From Lacrimispora defluvii (lineage in GTDB: Bacteria > Bacillota > Clostridia > Lachnospirales > Lachnospiraceae): DNA of 64,000 nt. Below are positions 53,175-62,054 of the stretch, piece after piece. A program made the translations under genes and the position numbers. Below the pieces are notes generated by a model. The model saw only the letters and a program-made list of their open reading frames with translations, had not been told where the DNA came from and searched no databases. Every line of letters begins with the position of its first letter. The stretch's first letter is position 1. Location of the stretch: positions 92,699-156,698 of the forward strand of contig JAAOXG010000003.1 in the NCBI GenBank assembly GCA_013036995.1, written 5' to 3'.

Positions 53175-53239
53175 TATAATTTATTCTGGCAAGAGAAAAA
53201 AAGAAGCCCGCTTTTTATAAGCTGACCTCTTTACTTACA

Positions 53240-54217
53240 CTAACAGATTCTTGGAAGGCCTTCTCCATATAAAAGATCAATGGTCCGAAGACCATTAAGC
53301 CTGGTTTTCATTCTGACTCCGTTTCCTTCAAGAATTGTTCCTATAATTCTGGCATTTGTTCCATATTTACTGTTCTGCACTGCTTTTAACGCCTTTTCGG
53401 CCTGATTTCCCGGGACTACGGCTATCATCTTTCCCTCATTGGCCATATAGAGAGGATCCAGCCCCAGTATACCGCAAAAACCTTTCACCTCAGGACTGAC
53501 AGGAAGAGCCTCCTCCCAGATCTCCACACTGCATGCCGACTGCTCTGCTGCTTCATTTAATACGGTGGCAAGACCGCCTCTGGTCACATCCCGCATACAG
53601 TGAACCCTGATCTGGCTGTCCAATAAGTTCTTGACTATGGAATTAAGGGGCGCACAATCGCTGGCTATCTGATTCTCTATTCCCATGCGGTGGGAAAGAA
53701 TCGCCGCATGATGCTCTCCTAAGTTTCCGGATAAAATAATGGCATCACCTGGTTTACAGTGGGAAATACTGATACCACCTTTCATCACTTCCCCAATTCC
53801 TGACGTATTAATAAAAACCCCGCCGTTTCCATCCACTACCTTGGTATCGCCTGCTACAATCCGGACTCCTGCTTCTTTTGCAGTCAAAGCCATGGTGCGG
53901 GCGATTTCCTCTATGGTTTCCAGCTCTGTCCCTTCTTCTATAATAAAGCCTGCGGTGAGATATTTGGGAACAGCTCCCATCATGGATAAATCGTTGACGG
54001 TCCCGCATACTGCCAGCTTACCAATATTTCCTCCTCTAAAAAACAGAGGGGTAACAACAAAGGAATCTGTTGTGTAGGCAATCTTCCCCTCAACAGACAG
54101 CACTGCCGCATCCTCCAGTCTGTTTAACGTCTTATTATTGAAATGTTTTAAAAAAACCTGATTAATCAGATCACCGGTCTGCTTGCCACCGCTGCCGTAA
54201 GACATATCAATTTTCAT
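53240..54217 (-). CDS. hypE: Hydrogenase maturation factor HypE
   Basis: 325 aa, AIR-synthase-like. Converts the carbamoyl group passed from HypF into a thiocyanate on its C-terminal cysteine for the active-site CN ligands. Ends in PRIC, the required C-terminal motif. N-terminal SYGSGGKQT, TDSFVVTPLFFRGG, and GDTKVVDGNGGVFINTSGIG are typical. Last gene of the ech-hyp operon. Confidence 0.96.
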   Translation of the reverse strand: MKIDMSYGSGGKQTGDLINQVFLKHFNNKTLNRLEDAAVLSVEGKIAYTTDSFVVTPLFFRGGNIGKLAVCGTVNDLSMMGAVPKYLTAGFIIEEGTELETIEEIARTMALTAKEAGVRIVAGDTKVVDGNGGVFINTSGIGEVMKGGISISHCKPGDAIILSGNLGEHHAAILSHRMGIENQIASDCAPLNSIVKNLLDSQIRVHCMRDVTRGGLATVLNEAAEQSACSVEIWEEALPVSPEVKGFCGILGLDPLYMANEGKMIAVVPGNQAEKALKAVQNSKYGTNARIIGTILEGNGVRMKTRLNGLRTIDLLYGEGLPRIC

Positions 54218-54262
54218 AGCTTCTGTCCTGCTCCTTTCGTCTGCTATTGTGAAATGGGTTTG

Positions 54263-55303
54263 TCAGGAATTCTGATACCAGATCCCGCAGGCTCCTTCCG
54301 ATGACACCATACAGGGACCAATTGCGTGAAGCGGCGTACAGGCAGTCTTAAACAGCGGACATTCTGCCGGATTCTTACGGCCCAGAATAACGTCTGTACA
54401 TTTGCACCCTTTGGGCATTTCTTCATTGATGCCCTCAATACGGCTGCCCCCGTCAAATATCTCATATTTCTTCTTCAGCCTTAAAGCAGAATTTTCAATG
54501 ATACCGATTCCCCGCCAGAAATCATCTCCCTGCTCAAAATACTTTGAAAGCAGGGCACGGGCTTTTTCATTGCCTTTTTCCTTTACTGCAGCTGCGTACA
54601 TATTTTTCACTTCATATCGCCCTGCTTTTAACTGGCTCATGATTTCATAGACTGCTGCCAGAATATGCTCTCCCTCAAAGCCTGCAATTACAAAAGGCTT
54701 CTGGTATTTTTCTGCCAGTTCCCGGTAGCTGTCAGCCCCCGTAATTACGCTAACGTGGCCAGGGCTTAAGAATGCATCAATATTTTTTTCCTTCTCACAG
54801 ATATAGGAAAGAGCCGGTATGATTGTTTTTACAGAAGTTAACAGTTTCAGATTGGTAATGTTTTTTTGCTGCATTTCCTCCATCATAAGAGCATAGACAG
54901 GGGCAGTCGTCTCAAAACCCACAGCTGCAAACAGGTACTGGATATTTTTATGCTCTCTGGCCTCTGTTAAAGCCATTAAAGGTGAATAGAGAATTTTTAC
55001 TTTTCCTCCTGCTGCCTTTGCTTCTGTTAAGGACATGCTGCTGCCTTTTACTTTCATCATATCGCCAAAGGTCAGAACACAGTGATCCTCTTTTAAGGAA
55101 AATTCTGTCAGACGGTCGATATAAGCAGCTGAGGTAACACAAACCGGACAACCGGGGCCGGAAATCAGTTTAATTTTAGGAGAAATCATACTTCTGATTC
55201 CGTTTTTAAATATGCTGGAAGTATGGGTTCCGCACACCTCCATGATCTTCACCGGTTCTCCGTCATAAGATTTCAGTTTATCAATCACTTCCTGGATCTT
55301 CAT
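54263..55303 (-). CDS. hypD: Hydrogenase maturation factor HypD
   Basis: 346-aa [4Fe-4S] scaffold on which Fe(CN)2CO is built with HypC. Conserved MEVCGTHT, GPGCPVCVT, FGDMMKV, VGFETTAP and the C-terminal cysteine cluster CKCTDVILG ... CPLF are present. AGGAGG precedes the ATG, overlapping hypC by 23 bp. Confidence 0.97.
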   Translation of the reverse strand: MKIQEVIDKLKSYDGEPVKIMEVCGTHTSSIFKNGIRSMISPKIKLISGPGCPVCVTSAAYIDRLTEFSLKEDHCVLTFGDMMKVKGSSMSLTEAKAAGGKVKILYSPLMALTEAREHKNIQYLFAAVGFETTAPVYALMMEEMQQKNITNLKLLTSVKTIIPALSYICEKEKNIDAFLSPGHVSVITGADSYRELAEKYQKPFVIAGFEGEHILAAVYEIMSQLKAGRYEVKNMYAAAVKEKGNEKARALLSKYFEQGDDFWRGIGIIENSALRLKKKYEIFDGGSRIEGINEEMPKGCKCTDVILGRKNPAECPLFKTACTPLHAIGPCMVSSEGACGIWYQNS

Positions 55304-55517
55304 ACCTGTCCTCCTGAAGTTCTGAAAAAAGGCTTAAGATATCCTCAGCCATTTCCCCGCTTATTACTTCTATGGCACAGCCTGCGTGGATCAGAACATA
55401 ATCTCCGATTCCGGCATCTACAAGCTTTATATTCACATCGGTGATATTATCCATTACATTCACGCTTGCATAATCGCCCCGTATCTCTATGACTTTTCCT
55501 GGTATTGCAACGCACAT
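55281..55517 (-). CDS. hypC: Hydrogenase maturation chaperone HypC
   Basis: 78 aa. Starts MCVAIPGKV; the cysteine after the initiator methionine holds the iron centre with HypD. Also GDYVLIHAGCAIEVIS. Small beta-barrel chaperone that delivers the iron to the hydrogenase large subunit. Confidence 0.97.
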   Translation of the reverse strand: MCVAIPGKVIEIRGDYASVNVMDNITDVNIKLVDAGIGDYVLIHAGCAIEVISGEMAEDILSLFSELQEDRYEDPGSD

Positions 55518-55557
55518 GAGATTTTCTCCTTTCTTCCAGTTACGTGTTGCCTTCCTT

Positions 55558-57828
55558 TCAATGTTCTCTGCCTAAGTAGATCTGTCCAAGGCTCAGTCCC
55601 CCATCTCCAGGAGGCACAAGGCGGTTTACGTATACACGAAAGCCTCTTTCCCTTAAAAGGGTCAGCGTTAGCTCTGTAAGTATCTTATTCTGAAATACGC
55701 CTCCGCTCAGTGCCACCTCACTGGTACGATAATGGCTTCTCAGTTTTTCACAGATTTCTGCAATTCCCTGTGCTGCAGCATGATGAAAACCAAGAGCCAG
55801 CGCACCGGTTTTCTCTCTGTCTTTGCAGTTTACTGCTTCTTCAAAAAATGGTCTGGGGTCCAGATTTAAAACACCCTCCTCTTTTGTGATCAGAAATGGC
55901 AGGGACGGAGGTTTTATATGTTCTCTTCTGGCAATTTCAGCCTCCTGTTCAAGCAGTATGGCGCATTCTCCCTCATACCTGTTCTCATGGGCAATCTGAA
56001 GGACAGAGGCCGCCGCATCGAAGAGCCTTCCCATACTGGAAGTCAAAACCGTATTAATTTTTTGATCCAGTGCAGCCGTTATCAGATGTTTTCTTTCATC
56101 TGGAAAGGAACTGGCAAGACCTGCATGATGGAGATAGCAGACTGCAGTCTTTTTCCCATCCCGCATGGACTGATCACCTCCAAGAACCGGGAACGGGCTC
56201 AAATGAGCAGCCCTCACAAATTCCTTCCCTTTACAGATCAGGAATTCTCCTCCCCATATGCTCCCATCAGTTCCATAGCCGGTTCCGTCAAATGCAACGC
56301 CTATGACAGGGCCATCCAGCCCATGCTCCGCCATAACAGATGCAATATGGGCATGATGATGCTGAACTTTTAACATAGGGAGCATCAGACTCCGGGCAAA
56401 ACGGGAAGAGTAATAATTGGGGTGCAGGTCACAAACAGCCAGCTTGGGAGTGATGTTTAACAGGCGTGTTAAATCTTTGTAGGATCTTTTATATTCCTCC
56501 ATAACACTGCATTCTTCCAAATCACCGAAATACTGGGATACAACTGCTTTTGACCCGCGGCTGAGACAAAAAGCCGCTTTCAAATCTCCTCCCGCAGCAA
56601 AAACCTCTGCTTCCCCGGCTATTTCTTTTTGCAGAAAAACCGGATACGGAACATATCCCCGGCTCCTTCTGATAAGCTGAGGACTGCCTGCCACGATCTT
56701 CGCTACAGAATCATCTACAGATCTTACAATTCTTCTTTTATGATACAATACTCCGTCTAGAAATGGATCCGAAAGAGAACACATACAATCATCTTCACGG
56801 ATAATTGGCTGCCCTGATACATTGGCGCTTGTCATAATCAGGGGACCAAGTTCTTCCGTCAGAAGATGCTGGAGGGGAGTATAGGGCAGAAACGCGCCGC
56901 AGTACAGGCTTTTCTTGTTGGTGGACGGAGCCATGAGGTCTTCCTGAATAGGTAACAGTACAATGGGTCTTGCTTTGGATGTAAGCAGTATTTCCTCTTC
57001 TTCTGAAACATCACAGTACTTCTTAATTTGAGAAACTGAATGAAACATAACAGCAAAAGGCTTTTCTTCCCGTCCTTTGCATTGGCGCAAACGGACTACC
57101 GATGTCTCGAGAAAAGGCGAACACACCAGGTGATACCCTCCAACTCCCTTTACTGCCACAATTCCGCCATCTGCCAGTACCTTTATGGCTTTTTTTAAGG
57201 CCTCCCGGCCGTTAAGTTCTCCTGCCTCCCGCTGCCTGTTATCCTGGTATAAAAGATAGGGTCCGCAGTCATTACAGGAAATTGTCTGCGCATGAAACCG
57301 TCTGCTTTCGGGAGAGGTGTATTCCTTATTGCAGGCACTGCACATGGGGAAATCCTTCATGACAGTGTTGTCTCTGTCATACGGCATTTCTTCTATTATG
57401 GTGTATCTGGGACCGCAGGCCATACAGCTGATAAATGGATTATCATATCTTCTGTCCGATGGATCAGCAAGCTCTTTCAAGCATTCCGGGCAGACCGGCA
57501 AATCTGCAGGTATCATGGAAACTTCTTTTGCTTCACCGCTTGGTATAATAACAAAATTATCTAGAGCAGAGACTGGCAGCTCTTCCATCTCCATATTTAA
57601 AATCTCATATCTTTGATCTTTATTTTCTTTTAAGTCTGATAAGAACCGGTTCAGTGCTGTTTTTGATGCCTGTGCCATAATTTCCACATCACCGCCAACG
57701 TTTCGTACCCAGCCTTTCAGCCCCAGTTCCCTGGCTGCACGATAAACAAGGGGCCGGAATCCAACCCCCTGTACAATACCGCAGACTTTAATTTTTACTG
57801 CTGTTTCTTTCTTTTTTCCATTATCCAT
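55558..57828 (-). CDS. hypF: Carbamoyltransferase HypF
   Basis: 756 aa, full length. Acylphosphatase domain (about residues 10-95, GIVQGVGFRP), two zinc fingers (CPEC..CMAC and CSAC..CNDC, about 108-185), YrdC-like domain (about 200-385), and Kae1-like C-terminal domain with HHHAHIASVMAEH and GVFQN. Produces the carbamoyl group for HypE from carbamoyl phosphate. It overlaps the hypB stop by 34 bp. Confidence 0.97.
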   Translation of the reverse strand: MDNGKKKETAVKIKVCGIVQGVGFRPLVYRAARELGLKGWVRNVGGDVEIMAQASKTALNRFLSDLKENKDQRYEILNMEMEELPVSALDNFVIIPSGEAKEVSMIPADLPVCPECLKELADPSDRRYDNPFISCMACGPRYTIIEEMPYDRDNTVMKDFPMCSACNKEYTSPESRRFHAQTISCNDCGPYLLYQDNRQREAGELNGREALKKAIKVLADGGIVAVKGVGGYHLVCSPFLETSVVRLRQCKGREEKPFAVMFHSVSQIKKYCDVSEEEEILLTSKARPIVLLPIQEDLMAPSTNKKSLYCGAFLPYTPLQHLLTEELGPLIMTSANVSGQPIIREDDCMCSLSDPFLDGVLYHKRRIVRSVDDSVAKIVAGSPQLIRRSRGYVPYPVFLQKEIAGEAEVFAAGGDLKAAFCLSRGSKAVVSQYFGDLEECSVMEEYKRSYKDLTRLLNITPKLAVCDLHPNYYSSRFARSLMLPMLKVQHHHAHIASVMAEHGLDGPVIGVAFDGTGYGTDGSIWGGEFLICKGKEFVRAAHLSPFPVLGGDQSMRDGKKTAVCYLHHAGLASSFPDERKHLITAALDQKINTVLTSSMGRLFDAAASVLQIAHENRYEGECAILLEQEAEIARREHIKPPSLPFLITKEEGVLNLDPRPFFEEAVNCKDREKTGALALGFHHAAAQGIAEICEKLRSHYRTSEVALSGGVFQNKILTELTLTLLRERGFRVYVNRLVPPGDGGLSLGQIYLGREH

Positions 57829-58454
57829 TCTGCTGCCTTTTCATAACCTTCTCCGGTCTTCCCTGAGACCCTGATCACCGGAGCTGTTTTATTTAATGCC
57901 CGTACTCCCTTCATGAAAAAGTCCTCATCGAAGTCTACATAGGGCAAAAGATCACATTTGTTTAACAGAATTAAATCTGCCTTTTCAAATGCCAGAGGAT
58001 ATTTATAAGGCTTGTCACTTCCCTCTGTTACAGTGGATATGAGCATTTTTGCATGCTCACCAATCATAAATTCGGCAGGACAAACCAGATTTCCGATATT
58101 TTCAATAAACAGTACTCCATCACTGATATGTAGCTCCTCTACCGCCTGTCCGATTAACGGAGAATCCAGATGACAGGCTCCGCCGGTGTTGATCTGAATC
58201 GCTTTTACACCAAGAGATTGTAAGGTTTTTGTATCAAAATCCGCCTCAATATCACCCTCAATTACATAAGCAGTTACTTCTTCCAGACGTTTGATCAGCT
58301 GAATCAGAGTGGTGGTTTTTCCCGCTCCGGGCGCTCCCATTACATTGACGGCAAAAATACCGCTCTCTGTCAGGGAAGCCTGGATCTTAGCTGCAACCTT
58401 GTCATTTTTATCATAGACAGACTGCATGATTTCAATTTCTTTATTTTCTGACAT
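57795..58454 (-). CDS. hypB: Nickel-insertion GTPase HypB
   Basis: 219 aa. P-loop GAPGAGKTT, the metal site in TGGACHLD, switch VEGDIEADFD-like EGDIEADFDTKT, and NKCDLLP for guanine. Unlike many HypB it has no histidine-rich N-terminal nickel store. I use the ATG at 58454 with GGAAGG upstream; a longer frame overlaps hypA. Confidence 0.95.
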   Translation of the reverse strand: MSENKEIEIMQSVYDKNDKVAAKIQASLTESGIFAVNVMGAPGAGKTTTLIQLIKRLEEVTAYVIEGDIEADFDTKTLQSLGVKAIQINTGGACHLDSPLIGQAVEELHISDGVLFIENIGNLVCPAEFMIGEHAKMLISTVTEGSDKPYKYPLAFEKADLILLNKCDLLPYVDFDEDFFMKGVRALNKTAPVIRVSGKTGEGYEKAAEWIMEKRKKQQ

Positions 58455-58488
58455 GACAACCTTCCTGCCTTTCGTAAAACAAGCCTCT

Positions 58489-58845
58489 TTACGGCTCATT
58501 TAAATCCTGAACTTCAATGGATTTTATATAAAATTCCTGTCCTATTTCAGTGGGTGCTCCTTCTCCCTTACAAAGGGGGCATTCAAAGGTAAAGGGCTTT
58601 CTGACAAACAGCTGGCCGCAGCCTGTGCACCGCAGTTTTGGAACCACTCTCTCGATATGAAGCTTTGCGTGCTCACATGGAGTTCCTTCCGCAATCAGCT
58701 CAAAATACAGCTCAATGGAGCTGGCCACATAACCGCAATAATCTCCCACAACCAGATTAATCACCTTTACCTCAGATGCACCATTGTCCTTTGCATATTC
58801 TCCGGCGATTTCTATGATTCGCCTGGTGATTGGATATTCGTGCAT
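58489..58845 (-). CDS. hypA: Nickel-binding maturation factor HypA
   Basis: 118 aa. Starts MHE with the nickel-binding His2; a zinc-ribbon has CTGC and CPLC. Delivers nickel with HypB. Overlaps the end of the ferredoxin gene echF by 34 bp, joining the hyp and ech parts in one operon. Confidence 0.95.
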   Translation of the reverse strand: MHEYPITRRIIEIAGEYAKDNGASEVKVINLVVGDYCGYVASSIELYFELIAEGTPCEHAKLHIERVVPKLRCTGCGQLFVRKPFTFECPLCKGEGAPTEIGQEFYIKSIEVQDLNEP

Positions 58846-59177
58846 TTTACGTATTCATCCCTTACGTTCCCATATGATGGTGCTGTGTACTGATTTTCCA
58901 TGGTAAGACATTTTTTCGGGCAGACCTCACTGCAGTAACCGCACTGGATGCATTTTAGCCGTTCAATGCTCCATGAGGTCTTTGCCTTATCTGTCTGAAT
59001 CGCCCCGGTAGGACATCTTCTTTCACACATACCGCAGAAGATACAGTCATCAATGGAAATTCCAATTTTTCCTCTGGTCCGTTCATAGGTTTCTTTCTTC
59101 TTTACCGGGTATGGAACGGTATAGGGACCATGGAATATATTTTTTAACAGTGTCTTTGACATCTTAAATACAGACAT
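58812..59177 (-). CDS. echF: Ech hydrogenase ferredoxin-like subunit EchF
   Basis: 121 aa with two 4Fe-4S motifs: CIFCGMCERRCP and CIQCGYCSEVCP. Carries electrons from reduced ferredoxin into the EchC cluster. The N terminus resembles the NuoI family. Located 74 bp after echE. Confidence 0.9.
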   Translation of the reverse strand: MSVFKMSKTLLKNIFHGPYTVPYPVKKKETYERTRGKIGISIDDCIFCGMCERRCPTGAIQTDKAKTSWSIERLKCIQCGYCSEVCPKKCLTMENQYTAPSYGNVRDEYVKCTNIQSPGES

Positions 59178-59251
59178 AATACCCTCGTTTCTGTGCTTAT
59201 GGCAGCATTTACATGTTATCCTGTTACCTGGTTCCCTGTACCTCTGTAACG

Positions 59252-60331
59252 TTACCGCTCGGTACAGCTGATACAGGGATCTATGGTAAGTATCAATATG
59301 GGTACGTCTGCCAGCGAGCAGTTCTTTAGTGTTTCAAGCAATGCAGGTAAATTAGCAAAGGTAGGAGTCCTTACTCTTACCCTGTCTAAAAATTTGGTTC
59401 CGTTTGCTTTAGTATAATAAACAACCTCACCGCGGGGCTGCTCCAGCCGGATAAACTGTTCTCCGTTTGGAGTCCCTTTTACTTTCACATTGATATCACC
59501 GCCAGGAATTATATCAGTACACTGTCTGATTAAATCGATTGACTGGAACATTTCCTTGATTCTCACCCTGGTTCTGGCATAACAGTCCCCGCCATCATTG
59601 GTAATTGGCTGAAAGTCCAGCTTGCCGTATGCACTGTATCCCTGTGTTCTCATATCCATTTCGATTCCGCTTGCCCTGGCCATTGGTCCTACTGCGCCTA
59701 AATCAAATGCCATTTGTTTTGTCAGCATTCCCACGCCTTTGGTGCGCAGCTTCACTGTGGTATCGTTGATAAAGACACTGGTTGTCTCTTTTAATTCCTT
59801 TTCCATCTCAGTTAAAACTGTTCTGATCTTAATTAAAGTCTCGGAACTGATGTCTTTTCTGACTCCTCCGATATCACATACGGAAAAAATGACACGGCCG
59901 CCTGTGGTCTCTTCAAAAATATCCAGAACCTGTTCCCTTAACTTCCAGGACTGCATAAACAGACTTTCAAATCCAAAGGCATCAGCCAGAAGTCCAAGCC
60001 AGAGCAGATGGCTGTGAAGCCTTGACAGCTCTGCCCATATAGTGCGTAAAAACTCGGCCCGCTCCGGTACCTCTACATCCATAATACGCTCAATGGACAT
60101 ACAATATCCCATTCCATGCATAAACGAGCAGATTCCACAGATTCGTTCTGCCACGTAACAATACTGCTGATAATCTCTTTTTTCCACCAGCTTTTCCAAG
60201 CCTCTGTGAATGTATCCAATTCTAGGAATTGCTTCTACAACCGTTTCATCCTCCAGCACCAGATCCAGGTGGATCGGCTCCGGAAGAACCGGGTGCTGGG
60301 GACCAAACGGAACAATTGTCCTATTTCCCAT
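59252..60331 (-). CDS. echE: Ech hydrogenase large [NiFe] subunit EchE
   Basis: 359 aa. Nickel-binding cysteines in RICGICSFMHG and in DPCISCTER at the very C terminus. No extension follows the second motif, so no maturation protease would be needed, and none is encoded nearby. Related to NuoD. Confidence 0.95.
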   Translation of the reverse strand: MGNRTIVPFGPQHPVLPEPIHLDLVLEDETVVEAIPRIGYIHRGLEKLVEKRDYQQYCYVAERICGICSFMHGMGYCMSIERIMDVEVPERAEFLRTIWAELSRLHSHLLWLGLLADAFGFESLFMQSWKLREQVLDIFEETTGGRVIFSVCDIGGVRKDISSETLIKIRTVLTEMEKELKETTSVFINDTTVKLRTKGVGMLTKQMAFDLGAVGPMARASGIEMDMRTQGYSAYGKLDFQPITNDGGDCYARTRVRIKEMFQSIDLIRQCTDIIPGGDINVKVKGTPNGEQFIRLEQPRGEVVYYTKANGTKFLDRVRVRTPTFANLPALLETLKNCSLADVPILILTIDPCISCTER

Positions 60332-60368
60332 AAATAACCTCCATACTGATACAGGCTGCCACAGCCAG

Positions 60369-60710
60369 CTATTTATTCACGCCAAACGGTGTCTTCACCG
60401 GAATCTTATAAAGATTATCATTGAAATCCGGCATGATGCCTGTTATTTTTACTCCGAACAATTCCTTTATCTCATTTTCATAGAGAAACGAATAGGGATA
60501 AAGAATGCTGATACTTGGCAGTTCAGTTTCCGTATCTGTGGTCAGCCGGAGATTCAGCAATTCGTAATCCTTATCAAAGGAATAGGTTAATTCCATTCCA
60601 TTTTTATTGGTGCAGGTAATGGCTACCAGCCGGTAACCATCATTTTTTATTTTCATAATCTCCGTCAGCAGATCATTGGGGGAGATTTCTTTTAATATCT
60701 GTTCTTTCAT
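60369..60710 (-). CDS. echD: Ech hydrogenase subunit EchD
   Basis: 113 aa, 30-kDa-subunit (NuoC-like) family in shortened form. Contains SISILYPYSFLYENEIKELFGVKITGI, the family block that joins the catalytic subunits. It overlaps echC by 4 bp. Confidence 0.88.
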   Translation of the reverse strand: MKEQILKEISPNDLLTEIMKIKNDGYRLVAITCTNKNGMELTYSFDKDYELLNLRLTTDTETELPSISILYPYSFLYENEIKELFGVKITGIMPDFNDNLYKIPVKTPFGVNK

Positions 60711-61165
60711 TTTTCTCCAATCCGCTTTTTCGGCATCGCTTTTTTCTTCTCAGCCAGAATATCAAGGGCTTTCACTACGCCATCAATAATGGATTCCGGC
60801 CGTGCTGCACATCCAGGCACATATACATCTACAGGAATTACCTTATCAACTCCACCAGCTACGTTATAGCATTCTGCAAAAATACCACCGGAGGTTGCAC
60901 AGATTCCAACAGCTACCACTGCTTTGGGTTCCGGCATCTGTTCATAAAGCTGCTTCACAACCGGAATATTCTGTTCATTGACGCTGCCGGTGATAAGTAA
61001 GATATCCGCATGCTTGGGATTTCCGGTATTGATAATCCCAAAACGTTCCACGTCATATAATGGTGTCAGACACGCCAGCACCTCGATATCACAGCCATTG
61101 CAGCTTGTGCCGTCATAATGCAGAATCCAGGGTGATTTCTTAACCACATTCAAGTTCATACGCAC
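60707..61165 (-). CDS. echC: Ech hydrogenase small subunit EchC
   Basis: 152 aa, NuoB-like. Proximal 4Fe-4S cysteines in SCNGCDIEVLA, VGICATSGG and PGCAARPE. Sits next to EchE in the complex and passes electrons to the NiFe site. Confidence 0.94.
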   Translation of the reverse strand: MRMNLNVVKKSPWILHYDGTSCNGCDIEVLACLTPLYDVERFGIINTGNPKHADILLITGSVNEQNIPVVKQLYEQMPEPKAVVAVGICATSGGIFAECYNVAGGVDKVIPVDVYVPGCAARPESIIDGVVKALDILAEKKKAMPKKRIGEK

Positions 61166-61187
61166 TCTCCTTAATTTTCCCGGGATT

Positions 61188-62054
61188 TCATTTCATAAAA
61201 AATGAAAGGATCACCAGATTCACCGTACCCATTACTCCCGTAACAATCCACGCAGAATTAAGCGCATGCTGCCATTTCAGCCTTGCTGCACAGTTATCCA
61301 CAATTATCTCAAACAGATACACACAGAGACACACAATTGCTGCAACCAATCGGCTGACGGGTGCAGAGGTGGCAAAAAATACATAAACAAGAGATAACGA
61401 TATGATCACCTCATACCAGTGGGTTACCTCAATCACAGCCAGATCCTTACCGGAATACTCGGTAGTAATCCCCTTAACGATCTCCTGATGTCCATGATGG
61501 GACATGCTTAAATCAAAGGGTGATTTTCTCAGTTTAAATGTCAGGACAAAGACCAGTCCGATGAAAACTCCGGGCAGATAAAGAACGGATGGCTTGTCAG
61601 TCATGACAATATCTTTGATAAAGAAGCTTTTTTCCGCATAATAAAGGCCGATGCAGGTAAGAAGCACCATTGGCTCATAAGCCATAATCTGTAAAAGCTC
61701 CCGCTCCGATCCGATGGTGTTATATGGAGAATTTGACGCGTAACCTCCCAGAACAAAGAATACAGATCCAAGTGTCAGTGCAAAGATTGCCAATAAAATA
61801 TCGCCGCCTGAAAGCATGATGACTGTGGTAAATACAGCAAATACCATTGATACATACACGAAAAAACGGTGCATGGAATTGACTTCAATGGATTCCTTCT
61901 GCATCAGCTTCAGCACATCGTAAAATGGCTGTAAAACAGGGGGACCCTGCCTGCCCTGCATACGGGCAGTAATAACACGGTCGATACCGGTCAGCAGACC
62001 GCCTACCACAGGTGCGAGAATTATTATCCCCATAATTTTTAGAACACTTATCAT
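61188..62054 (-). CDS. echB: Ech hydrogenase membrane subunit EchB
   Basis: 288 aa, NuoH family. About eight membrane helices with the acidic loop RKSPFDLSMSHHGHQEI and GSERELLQIMAYEP, both involved in the ion/quinone-like cavity. Couples electron transfer to ion movement. Overlaps the echA stop by 4 bp. Confidence 0.94.
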   Translation of the reverse strand: MISVLKIMGIIILAPVVGGLLTGIDRVITARMQGRQGPPVLQPFYDVLKLMQKESIEVNSMHRFFVYVSMVFAVFTTVIMLSGGDILLAIFALTLGSVFFVLGGYASNSPYNTIGSERELLQIMAYEPMVLLTCIGLYYAEKSFFIKDIVMTDKPSVLYLPGVFIGLVFVLTFKLRKSPFDLSMSHHGHQEIVKGITTEYSGKDLAVIEVTHWYEVIISLSLVYVFFATSAPVSRLVAAIVCLCVYLFEIIVDNCAARLKWQHALNSAWIVTGVMGTVNLVILSFFMK